9,556 nucleotides of DNA from positions 1 through 9,556 of the forward strand of contig JACMOT010000181.1 in NCBI GenBank assembly GCA_014377915.1, read 5' to 3'. The position numbers were made by a program, and so were the translations under genes. The number at the start of each line of letters is the position of its first letter. The first letter of the stretch is position 1. This stretch comes from Tardiphaga sp. (GTDB lineage Bacteria > Pseudomonadota > Alphaproteobacteria > Rhizobiales > Xanthobacteraceae). The notes under the pieces are model-generated. The model was not told the origin of the DNA, did no database searches, and saw nothing but the letters and a program-made list of their open reading frames with translations. This document shows positions 1 to 5,876 of the stretch, one piece after another.

Positions 1-1
1 C

Positions 2-763
2 GCAATTCGCGAGGCGCTGGTGAACCTCGAATCGATCCCCGCCCCCGCCGGCGAGATGGACGTGGTGCTCGGGCCGGGCTGGCCCGGCGTGATGCTGCAC
101 GAGGCGGTCGGCCACGGGCTTGAAGGCGATTTCAATCGCAAGCAGACGTCTGCTTTTGCCGGCCTGATGGGCCAGCAGGTCGCCGCCAAGGGCGTCACCG
201 TGGTCGATGACGGCACCCTCTCGTCACGGCGCGGCTCGCTGTCGATCGACGACGAGGGCACGCCGACCAACCGCACCACCCTGATCGAGGACGGCATCCT
301 GGTCGGCTACATGCAGGACCGCCAGAACGCCCGGCTGATGGGCATGAAGCCGACCGGTAACGGCCGGCGCCAGGGCTATGCCCATGTGCCAATGCCGCGC
401 ATGACCAACACCTACATGCTGGCCGGCCAGCGCGATCCGGCCGAGATCCTCGCTTCGGTGAAGAACGGCATCTATGCGGTGAACTTCCGCGGCGGGCAGG
501 TCGACATAACGTCGGGCAAATACGTGTTCCAGTGCACCGAGGCCTACAAGATCGAGAATGGCAAGATCGGCGCGCCGCTGAAGGGCGCGATGTTGATCGG
601 CAACGGGCCGACCGACCTGCACCGCATCAGCATGATCGGCAACGATCTGGCGCTCGATGACGGCATCGGGACCTGCGGCAAGCACGGCCAGGGCGTGCCG
701 GTCGGCGTCGGCCAGCCGACACTGCGGATGGACCAGATCACGGTAGGAGGAACCGGCTCGTGA
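2..763 (+). CDS. tldD: TldD metalloprotease, C-terminal part (5' end outside window)
   Basis: TldD is one half of the TldD/TldE (PmbA) zinc metalloprotease, a cytosolic heterodimer that degrades or trims unfolded peptides; in other bacteria it processes microcin B17, and it is linked to CcdA turnover. The reading frame is open from the window edge, so only about 253 C-terminal residues of a protein normally near 475 are visible. The zinc motif HEAVGH is present (His codons at 98-100 and 113-115, Glu at 101-103). The conserved C-terminal cysteine lies in GTCGKHGQ (Cys codon 674-676), and the ending [24 protein letters not shown] tail is close to E. coli TldD. The GTG at 20 is an internal valine and not a start. 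The TGA overlaps the start of the downstream signal peptidase gene by four bases, so the two are probably translated from one message. The identity is very secure; the missing N-terminus cannot be judged. Confidence 0.95.
   Translation, partial: AIREALVNLESIPAPAGEMDVVLGPGWPGVMLHEAVGHGLEGDFNRKQTSAFAGLMGQQVAAKGVTVVDDGTLSSRRGSLSIDDEGTPTNRTTLIEDGILVGYMQDRQNARLMGMKPTGNGRRQGYAHVPMPRMTNTYMLAGQRDPAEILASVKNGIYAVNFRGGQVDITSGKYVFQCTEAYKIENGKIGAPLKGAMLIGNGPTDLHRISMIGNDLALDDGIGTCGKHGQGVPVGVGQPTLRMDQITVGGTGS
745..750 (+). promoter_or_regulatory. Ribosome binding site fixing the lepB GTG start
   Basis: A perfect AGGAGG lies inside the last codons of tldD, nine bases before the GTG at 760. It supports that GTG as the true start and the 4-nt GTGA stop/start overlap with tldD. 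No nearer ATG exists in the frame. Confidence 0.8.
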
Positions 764-1536
764 GCGGCCTCACCACCTCATCTTCGCTATCCTCGACGGC
801 CAAGCGCTGGTCTGGCCAGTTGGCCCAAATCGCAGCGATCGTCGGCATCGTGTTCGTCGCCAAGGGCGCGCTGGCGGAGCCGTTCTACGTGCCGTCCGCC
901 TCGATGGAGCCGGCGCTGCTGATCGGCGACGCGCTGCTGGCGTCAAAATTCCCCTATGGCTATTCGACGGCGTCACTGCCGATCCATGTCTCGTTCCCAG
1001 AGACCGGCCGCGTTCTGGCGGCAACGCCGAAGCGCGGCGACGTGGTGGTGTTTCGCTGGCCCGGCGACCGCTCGCAGGTCTGGGTCAAGCGCGTGATCGG
1101 ACTGCCCGGCGATCGCATCGAACTGCGCCATGGCCAGGTCTGGATCAATGGCACGGCCACCGCCGTGAAGCCCGACGGCCTCGGCCAGGCCGAAGATGAC
1201 GGCGGCGGCTCGGAGACGGCACGGCGCTATGTCGAGACCCTGCCCGACGGCGTCTCGCATCCGATATTCAAACTCTACGACAATGGCCGGCTCGACAACA
1301 CCGAGGAAGTGGTGGTCACCGCCGAACATTTATTCGTGATGGGCGACAATCGCGACAATTCCGCCGATAGCCGCGTCCCGGTGCGATCAGGCGGCGTCGG
1401 CCTGCTGCCGATGGACAATCTGATCGGCCGCGTCGACGCCATCGTCGGCTCCTGGGATCTGGGCATCCGTGGCCAGCCGATCAGCACGTGGTTGTCGGGA
1501 TTCCGCATGGCGCGGTTCTTTACCAGCGTGCACTGA
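760..1536 (+). CDS. lepB: Type I signal peptidase (leader peptidase, S26 family)
   Basis: This is an inner-membrane serine protease that removes Sec and Tat signal peptides on the periplasmic side. The 258-residue protein has one N-terminal membrane segment (about residues 20-40) followed directly by the catalytic serine box PSASMEP (Ser48 before Met49). The catalytic lysine is in [12 protein letters not shown] (Lys110), and the family box E is [12 protein letters not shown] (about 194-205). Ser-Lys dyad and boxes are all intact. Only one membrane helix is visible, as in other alphaproteobacterial enzymes, against two in E. coli LepB. The gene starts with GTG behind a perfect AGGAGG and overlaps tldD by four bases. 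In this group the housekeeping lepB usually sits with rnc and era, so this copy beside tldD may be a second signal peptidase; that is inference from general knowledge. A palindromic repeat begins 22 bases after the stop. Confidence 0.95.
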   Translation: MSGLTTSSSLSSTAKRWSGQLAQIAAIVGIVFVAKGALAEPFYVPSASMEPALLIGDALLASKFPYGYSTASLPIHVSFPETGRVLAATPKRGDVVVFRWPGDRSQVWVKRVIGLPGDRIELRHGQVWINGTATAVKPDGLGQAEDDGGGSETARRYVETLPDGVSHPIFKLYDNGRLDNTEEVVVTAEHLFVMGDNRDNSADSRVPVRSGGVGLLPMDNLIGRVDAIVGSWDLGIRGQPISTWLSGFRMARFFTSVH

Positions 1537-1558
1537 GCGGAAACACCGACCTCTCTGC

Positions 1559-1656
1559 CGTCATTGCGAGCGAAGCGAAGCAATTCAGAAGGCTACAAGG
1601 CAAGACTGGATTGCTTCGCCGCAAGGGCTCCTCGCCAAGGGCTACTGGCAATGACG
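1559..1656. repeat. Palindromic extragenic repeat (Bradyrhizobium-type CGTCATTGCGAG element)
   Basis: The element has perfect outer arms CGTCATTGC (1559-1567) and GCAATGACG (1648-1656). Inside these is a second perfect pair, GCGAAGCAAT (1575-1584) and ATTGCTTCGC (1610-1619). RNA from either strand could fold into a long interrupted hairpin. The sequence is of a kind I recognise as dispersed in Bradyrhizobiaceae genomes. The right side holds an imperfect 14-bp tandem duplication (1622-1635 and 1636-1649, 12 of 14 identical, both starting CAAGGGCT), which makes it longer than the form I would expect. It fills most of the gap between the signal peptidase and the next gene. No transposase or target-site duplication is visible. 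Confidence 0.85.
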
Positions 1657-1672
1657 ACGGAACCAGGGTGCC

Positions 1673-2245
1673 ATGACCGCTGACGACTTCTGCGACGCGG
1701 CACTGCGCAATCGCGTTCATCAAGCGCTGCTGGACGAGCCGATCATGCGTTCCCTGCCCGACGCCTGGATCGTTGCCGGCTCGCTCGCGCAAACCGTGTG
1801 GAATATGCAGACCGGTCGCCCGATCGACTACGGCATCAACGACTACGACGTGTTCTATTTCGATGACGACGTGTCCTGGCAGGCCGAGGACCGCGTCATC
1901 ACGGATTTTCGCGAGGTATCCGACCGCCTCGGCGTGCCCATCGAGGCGCGCAACCAGGCCCGCGTGCATCTGTGGTATCCGCCAAAACACGGCTTGCCCT
2001 ATCCGGCTTTGCAGAAATCGACCGACGGCATCGACCGGTTTCTCACGCCCTGCACGCAACTCGGCATTCAACGCAGGTCCGCCGGCGACCACGTCTACGC
2101 GCCCGCTGGCCTCGATGACCTCGCTGCGATGATCGTGCGGCCGAACCTGACGCCTAATTTTTCCGCCGACGCCTACCGGATCAAGACCGCGCGCTGGCAG
2201 GCGCTGTGGCCGGAATTGACCGTGTGCCTCGCCCAGCCGGCATAG
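1673..2245 (+). CDS. Nucleotidyltransferase-family protein (DUF925 / PF06042 type)
   Basis: The 190-residue protein resembles the small stand-alone nucleotidyltransferase-fold family formerly called DUF925, whose substrate is unknown. The visible fold signature is an AGSLAQTVWN loop (35-44), equivalent to the glycine-serine motif, followed by INDYDVFYFDDD (55-66), where Asp57 and Asp59 would be the metal-binding pair. The length fits the family. There is no membrane segment or signal peptide. The ATG has only a weak AGGG four bases upstream (1665-1668), and the palindromic repeat ends 16 bases before it. Its transcript therefore either runs in from lepB or starts within the repeat. The next gene is convergent with a 9-nt gap. 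Family assignment is fairly good; the actual reaction is unknown. Confidence 0.75.
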   Translation: MTADDFCDAALRNRVHQALLDEPIMRSLPDAWIVAGSLAQTVWNMQTGRPIDYGINDYDVFYFDDDVSWQAEDRVITDFREVSDRLGVPIEARNQARVHLWYPPKHGLPYPALQKSTDGIDRFLTPCTQLGIQRRSAGDHVYAPAGLDDLAAMIVRPNLTPNFSADAYRIKTARWQALWPELTVCLAQPA

Positions 2246-2254
2246 CAAAGGACC

Positions 2255-2815
2255 CTACCGCACCACGCCCGAGATGAACCCAGGCTTGCGCCGCGGCGGC
2301 TTGATATCGTTTTTCAGGAAGCAGCGCGCGCCTTTGCCGACGTAACCAGGCCTGGCAAAGGTCCAGGCGCGGCACTTGTTGTCGCCTTGGCAGGCGTCGC
2401 GGCAGGCGTCGCCGCGCTCGGCGTTGTCGTCATTCTTCAGCTCGAAACTGCGGTAATCACCGCCGAAGCGGTCGATCGAGGTCTCCACCGGCCCCGAGCG
2501 CGGTTCGATAACGCCGGCGCCGCGGACGCCGGAGACGCAGCAATAGCTCTCGACCCGCGGCGTCACCTTGTCTTTCAGCCAGCACACCGCGTTTTCGGCA
2601 TTGTCGCTGGGATAGTTGAAGCTCCACGCCCGGCAGCGCCGGTCGCGTTCACAGACCAGCGCGCACTCGGCCGGATCGCCGGATTGCGACACCGATCGCG
2701 AATAGTCGGCGCCGGGGCGATCAAAATTGGTCTGGGCCTGCGCCAGCGTTGCGGCGAATATCACCAGCACGGCGAACACTGCCCAACACGCGCTGAACAG
2801 GCGGCTCATCGACAT
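2255..2815 (-). CDS. Secreted protein with two PAN/apple-like domains
   Basis: The 186-residue protein opens with a clear Sec signal peptide: a hydrophobic stretch at about residues 9-24, then TLAQAQ with probable cleavage after Ala27. Two cysteine-rich repeats of the PAN/apple type follow. Repeat 1 (about 29-95) has Cys51, Cys55, Cys61 followed by RAWSF, and Cys78, Cys92, Cys93. Repeat 2 (about 112-183) has Cys138, Cys142, Cys148 followed by RAWTF, and Cys165. The shared C-x3-C-x5-C-RAW pattern shows they are duplicates. PAN domains usually bind protein or carbohydrate, so a periplasmic or extracellular binding role is likely, but the ligand cannot be read from sequence. A second in-frame ATG lies two codons in (codon 3), and neither start has a strong Shine-Dalgarno. 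It converges on the nucleotidyltransferase gene and lies 109 bp downstream of gshA on the same strand. Confidence 0.85.
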   Translation of the reverse strand: MSMSRLFSACWAVFAVLVIFAATLAQAQTNFDRPGADYSRSVSQSGDPAECALVCERDRRCRAWSFNYPSDNAENAVCWLKDKVTPRVESYCCVSGVRGAGVIEPRSGPVETSIDRFGGDYRSFELKNDDNAERGDACRDACQGDNKCRAWTFARPGYVGKGARCFLKNDIKPPRRKPGFISGVVR

Positions 2816-2924
2816 GCGGAACGACTTTCAGCGGGGGCTGCACGGCGCAGCGCGAAAGACCATTGGAGCGCGCATCACCTGTACCGCCGATGAACAAGCT
2901 TTCAGATTCAGCTAAGCGTCAGAT

Positions 2925-4295
2925 CTAGAAGCAATATTCCGTGTAGGCCGGGGTCACCGAACCGTTCCAGGCGCCATGGAATTTGGCCAGCATCTCCTCG
3001 GCAGGGCTGAGGCCGGAATCGATGATGCGGTCGAGCGCGTGCATATGGCGGGTTTCGTCGCGGCCATTCGAGTCGAGCCGGGCGCGGCGGCCGAGACCGC
3101 CATGGGCGAGCGTGACGCATTCCCTGGCGATCTCGAACAGAGTGCGGTCCTTGATCCGGGCCTTGAAACCCAGTTTCGGCATGTCGTCGCGCAGCGCCTG
3201 GCGCTCCTCGGCGGTCCAGCGCCGGACGATTTCCCAGGCGGCGTCCAGCGCCAAATCATCATAAAGCAGCCCGACCCAGAATGCCGACAGCGCCGGCAGC
3301 AGGTCCAACGGCACGCCGTCGGCGCCGCGCATTTCCAGATAGCGCTTCAGCCGCACTTCCGGGAAGATCGTCGACAGATGGTTGGCCCAGTCCGACAAAG
3401 TCGGCTTTTCTCCGGGGAACATCTTGTTCTTGCCGTCAAAGAAATCGCGGAACGAGGAGCCCGCCACGTCGATGTAGTTGTCGCCGCGCTTCACGAAATA
3501 CATCGGCACGTCGAGCGCGTAATCGACCCAGCGTTCGAACCCCATGCCGTCTTCGAACGCCCATGGAATCATGCCGGAGCGGGCATTGTCGGTATCGCGC
3601 CAGACCTCGGAGCGGAACGACAGGTAGCCGTTCGGCTTGCCTTCGGTGAACGGCGAATTGGCGAACAGAGCGGCGGCGATCGGCTGCAGCGCCACCGAGA
3701 CGCGCAGCTTCTTGACCATGTCGGCCTCGGACGAGAAGTCGAGATTGGTCTGCACCGTGCAGGTCCGGTACATCATGTCGAGGCCGTACTGGCCGACCTT
3801 CGGCATGTAGTTGGTCATGATCTTGTAACGGCCCTTGGGCATCACCGGGATCTGCTCACGCGTCCAGGACGGCGTCAGGCCGAGGCCAAGAAAGCCGATG
3901 CCAAGCGGCGTCGCTACTTCGCGCACCTGCGCCAGATGCGCCACCAGCTCCGACTGGGTCTGGTGCACGGTCTCGACCGGCGCACCGGACAGTTCGAACT
4001 GGCCGCCGGGTTCCAGCGAGATCGCGCCGCCACCGGTGACGTCGTACAGGCCGATGATATTGCCGGCTTCCATGATCGGCTCCCAGCCGAGCAGGTGCTT
4101 CATGCCATCGAGCACCGCGCCGATGCCGCGCGGCCCCTCATAGGGAACCGGATTGTGCCCCTGCAGGGTGAACGGCGTCTTCTCGTGCTCGGTGCCGATG
4201 CGGAATTCCGAAGGCGGCTTCACGCCCTCCGCCAGCCACGTCACGAGTTCGTCGCGCGACTGCAGCGGCGTCATATCGATCTGGTCACGCGCCAT
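2925..4295 (-). CDS. gshA: Glutamate-cysteine ligase (plant/alphaproteobacterial class)
   Basis: GshA catalyses the first and committed step of glutathione synthesis, joining glutamate and cysteine with ATP in the cytosol. At 456 residues it has the length of the alphaproteobacterial, plant-like class and not the E. coli class. Visible signatures are IGTEHEKTPF (33-42, metal/ATP-site glutamates), GGGAISLEPGGQFELSGAP (88-106) and the YMPKVGQYG...MMYRTCTVQTNLDF block (163-187), which carries substrate-binding residues of this class. The protein ends EYCF. The ATG at 4295 gives the family's expected N-terminus, with only a weak GGAAAT upstream. It lies 96 bp downstream of the marR stop on the same strand with no terminator-like hairpin and T-run that I can see between them, so cotranscription with marR is plausible but unproven. 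A glutathione S-transferase gene is divergent from marR, giving functional context. Confidence 0.95.
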   Translation of the reverse strand: MARDQIDMTPLQSRDELVTWLAEGVKPPSEFRIGTEHEKTPFTLQGHNPVPYEGPRGIGAVLDGMKHLLGWEPIMEAGNIIGLYDVTGGGAISLEPGGQFELSGAPVETVHQTQSELVAHLAQVREVATPLGIGFLGLGLTPSWTREQIPVMPKGRYKIMTNYMPKVGQYGLDMMYRTCTVQTNLDFSSEADMVKKLRVSVALQPIAAALFANSPFTEGKPNGYLSFRSEVWRDTDNARSGMIPWAFEDGMGFERWVDYALDVPMYFVKRGDNYIDVAGSSFRDFFDGKNKMFPGEKPTLSDWANHLSTIFPEVRLKRYLEMRGADGVPLDLLPALSAFWVGLLYDDLALDAAWEIVRRWTAEERQALRDDMPKLGFKARIKDRTLFEIARECVTLAHGGLGRRARLDSNGRDETRHMHALDRIIDSGLSPAEEMLAKFHGAWNGSVTPAYTEYCF

Positions 4296-4391
4296 GGAAT
4301 TTCCGGATGAAAGGCGCCGCGGTGAAACGCGCGCAGTGTCGGGGATGCCGGCAACCCGAACGGGCCGTCGGCGCAGGAACTTGCAATAAAG

Positions 4392-4889
4392 TCATCGTGT
4401 CGGCGCGGCTTCTCTGGCCGACACCGCCGTCTCATGACATGCGCAACCAAGCCGGTCGAGCAGGCCGCATAGTTTTGCTGCGTCTGCGTCGGAGAGCTTG
4501 GAGCCGACATGTTTCTCGATCGCCGTGGAATAGGCGCAACCCATCTTCTTGTGCAACTCGCGTCCCGCCGCGGTAATCTCCACGAACAGGCCGCGCTTGT
4601 CGTTCTTGCATTCGCGCCGCGCCGCCAGCCCCTCATCGACCAGCCGGTCGATCAGCCGCGAGGTCGAATATTGCGGTATCAGCATCTGCTTCTCGAGCTC
4701 AACGGGGCGCATTTCGCCGGTCGGCGCGCGTGACAATTCCATCAGGGCGTCGAACCAGGCCAGCGGGGGGAAACCAGCCCGCTTGAGGTCCTGTTCGACA
4801 GCGTCCAGCACCCGGCTCTGGATTCGCATCAAGCGAATCCAGGCGGCGGTCGCCTCAAGGGATGGTTTGCGCTTCATCGACGGGTCCAT
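4392..4889 (-). CDS. MarR-family transcriptional regulator
   Basis: The protein is a 165-residue winged-helix DNA-binding regulator of the MarR type; these act as dimers and usually repress a divergent gene until a phenolic ligand or oxidant relieves them. The recognition helix region is about IPQYSTSRLIDRLVDEGL (71-88). The wing carries the family's DxR signature (Asp97-Lys-Arg99) in ECKNDKRGLFVEITAAG (93-109). Cysteines at 94, 117, 141, 149 and 151 leave room for thiol sensing, but none matches a sensor site I can name. Met5 (ATG at 4877) is an alternative start; the predicted promoter would put transcription start only about five bases before Met1, which slightly favours Met5. The gene is divergent from a glutathione S-transferase, with two palindromic sites between them, and is followed by gshA in the same direction. 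Family is secure; ligand and targets are inferred. Confidence 0.92.
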   Translation of the reverse strand: MDPSMKRKPSLEATAAWIRLMRIQSRVLDAVEQDLKRAGFPPLAWFDALMELSRAPTGEMRPVELEKQMLIPQYSTSRLIDRLVDEGLAARRECKNDKRGLFVEITAAGRELHKKMGCAYSTAIEKHVGSKLSDADAAKLCGLLDRLGCACHETAVSAREAAPTR

Positions 4890-4900
4890 ATGGTCGCAGC

Positions 4901-4929
4901 ACCCTAGCCATTTGATGCAGCTGCATCAA
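4901..4929 (-). promoter_or_regulatory. Predicted marR promoter
   Basis: On the minus strand TTGATG (4929-4924) and TAGGGT (4906-4901) are separated by 17 bases. The -35 match is good and the -10 match weak (three of six). The first palindromic operator lies across the -35 and the spacer, as expected for autoregulation. Position is by eye only. Confidence 0.4.
4913..4928. promoter_or_regulatory. Palindromic operator 1, probable MarR site
   Basis: TGATGCAGCTGCATCA is a perfect 16-bp palindrome centred between 4920 and 4921. It lies in the divergent marR/gst region and overlaps the predicted marR -35 element. Its 13-base core GATGCAGCTGCAT recurs exactly at operator 2, with centres 28 bp apart. 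Perfect symmetry and duplication at a MarR-divergent promoter are typical of binding sites for the adjacent regulator; the binding itself is inferred. Confidence 0.8.
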
Positions 4930-4931
4930 TC

Positions 4932-4959
4932 TTGACGAGTGGATGCAGCTGCATTTAGT
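4932..4959 (+). promoter_or_regulatory. Predicted gst promoter
   Basis: TTGACG (4932-4937) and TTTAGT (4954-4959) are separated by 16 bases and point toward the glutathione S-transferase gene. The -35 is near consensus; the -10 matches four of six. Operator 2 occupies most of the spacer, so a bound repressor would block RNA polymerase. The predicted leader would be about 50 bases. Confidence 0.5.
4943..4954. promoter_or_regulatory. Palindromic operator 2, probable MarR site
   Basis: ATGCAGCTGCAT is a perfect 12-bp palindrome. With the preceding G it repeats the 13-base core of operator 1. It sits between the predicted -35 and -10 of the gst promoter, touching the first base of the -10. This placement suits repression by steric exclusion. 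The outer bases are less symmetric than in operator 1, so it may be the weaker site. Confidence 0.78.
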
Positions 4960-5002
4960 CATGGCTGTGGTTAAACCAATGATCTCCAAAAACAATCTTC
5001 CC

Positions 5003-5010
5003 AGGGAGGA
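5003..5010 (+). promoter_or_regulatory. Strong ribosome binding site of gst
   Basis: AGGGAGGA lies six bases before the ATG at 5017, the strongest Shine-Dalgarno in the window together with that of lepB. It fixes the start and suggests efficient translation once the promoter is active. Confidence 0.8.
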
Positions 5011-5016
5011 ATCTCG

Positions 5017-5631
5017 ATGAAACTGTATTATTCGCCCGGTGCCTGCTCGATGTCGCCGCATATCGCGTTGCTCGAAGCCGGCCTGCCCTTTGATCTGGTG
5101 AAGGTCGATTTGAAGGCCAAGAAACTGGAAAACGGCGACGATTACCTCGCCATCAACCCCAAGGGGCAGGTGCCCGCGCTCGGTCTCGACAGCGGCGAAC
5201 TGATCACCGAGGGGCCAGTGATCGTGCAATATATCGCCGACCAGGCCGCCGCCGCGAAGCTGGCCCCTGCGAACGGTACCGCCGAGCGCCGCCAACTTCA
5301 GGAATGGCTCGGCTTCATCAACGGCGAGTTGCACAAGAACTTTTCGCCGCTGTTCCAGCCGATTTTCGACGACACTGTGAAGGGTTTCTTCCGCACCCGC
5401 CTGACCTCCAAGTTCAAATTCGTCGACGGCGCGCTGGCTGGCCACGATTACCTGCTCGGCAAGGATTTCACCGTTGCGGACGGCTATCTGTTCGTGATGC
5501 TGAAATGGGCCGACCGAATGAACCTCGACCTCGCCGAATTCAGCAACCTGACCACCTACAAGGCACGCGTCGCGGCCCGCCCGAAGGTGCAGGAAGCGCT
5601 GGTCAGCGAAGGCCTGATGAAGGCGGCGTGA
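5017..5631 (+). CDS. gstA: Beta-class glutathione S-transferase
   Basis: The enzyme conjugates glutathione to electrophiles or reduces peroxides and mixed disulfides in the cytosol. The 204-residue protein closely follows E. coli GstA over its whole length: MKLYYSPGACS at the start with the beta-class Cys10, ENGDDYLAINPKGQVPAL (38-55) including the cis-proline before Ala54, TEGPVIVQYIAD (64-75) with the glutathione gamma-glutamyl contact at Glu65, and His106-Lys107 in GELHKNFSPLF, residues known to matter in the Proteus enzyme. The C-terminal helical domain holds the FTVADGYLF motif. Divergent marR with two shared palindromes suggests repression lifted by a small molecule, and gshA beyond marR makes the co-substrate. 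The gene stands alone between its own promoter and a strong terminator. The natural substrate is not evident. The symbol follows the E. coli homologue. Confidence 0.94.
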   Translation: MKLYYSPGACSMSPHIALLEAGLPFDLVKVDLKAKKLENGDDYLAINPKGQVPALGLDSGELITEGPVIVQYIADQAAAAKLAPANGTAERRQLQEWLGFINGELHKNFSPLFQPIFDDTVKGFFRTRLTSKFKFVDGALAGHDYLLGKDFTVADGYLFVMLKWADRMNLDLAEFSNLTTYKARVAARPKVQEALVSEGLMKAA

Positions 5632-5650
5632 TTCCTTCAAAGTAAATGTC

Positions 5651-5681
5651 GAAAGGGCCGGATCAATCATCCGGCCCTTTC
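5651..5681 (+). terminator. Intrinsic terminator of gst
   Basis: A perfect 13-bp stem GAAAGGGCCGGAT / ATCCGGCCCTTTC (5651-5663 and 5669-5681) closes on the 5-base loop CAATC. It begins 19 bases after the gst stop and is followed by the moderately T-rich GTTGTTC. It is the clearest terminator in the window. Confidence 0.88.
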
Positions 5682-5732
5682 GTTGTTCAACACAGGCCAT
5701 CCGGCTATCGCAAGCCCGGCGGGCGCCACGGA

Positions 5733-5746
5733 TGTGACCCGTCACA
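5733..5746. promoter_or_regulatory. TGTGACCCGTCACA palindrome, possible operator
   Basis: A perfect 14-bp palindrome about 130 bases upstream of the methyltransferase start, in an otherwise unremarkable 195-bp gap. The half site TGTGA...TCACA recalls the CRP/FNR superfamily, but the spacing between half sites is four bases, not six. An overlapping inverted pair GTCA/TGAC follows (5741-5744 and 5751-5754). No convincing promoter was found beside it, so its role is open. Confidence 0.35.
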
Positions 5747-5876
5747 CAAATGACCGCGCATCGCCACGCGAGTCGTCAAACGGCCATCGACGCGGCCACG
5801 CTGTAACCGCGAACCGACGGCAACGCCGCGATGGCGTCTTCTTCTTTGCATTTTGCGAAAGGCGCTGGTGGATCGC

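Noticed and set aside
1559..1656. Repeat considered as an insertion sequence or attachment site
   Set aside because: It encodes no transposase and shows no target duplication or adjacent tRNA or integrase; it fits a small extragenic palindromic element.
1520..2248. A 242-codon minus-strand frame over the nucleotidyltransferase gene and the repeat
   Set aside because: It translates through the palindromic repeat and is antisense to the nucleotidyltransferase-fold motifs on the plus strand.
2387..2893. A 168-codon plus-strand frame opposite the PAN-domain gene
   Set aside because: The minus-strand product has a signal peptide and two matching cysteine repeats; the plus-strand product has neither motif nor start signal.
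2976..4310. A 444-codon open frame on the plus strand opposite gshA
   Set aside because: It is exactly antisense to a well-supported gshA, has histidine/arginine-rich low-complexity translation typical of high-GC antisense frames, and no recognisable domain.
4353..4380. GC-rich partial inverted repeat between marR and gshA as a terminator
   Set aside because: The pairing is short and interrupted (CCCG-AA-CGGG core) and has no T-run, so it does not support transcription ending between the two genes.
4968..4978. TGGTTaAACCA palindrome in the gst leader as a third operator
   Set aside because: Only five bases per arm, unrelated in sequence to the two GATGCAGCTGCAT sites, and readily expected by chance.
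4855..5745. A 296-codon minus-strand frame covering gst and the divergent promoter region
   Set aside because: It runs antisense through the gst gene, its terminator and the operators, and resembles no family I know; the gst reading is secure.
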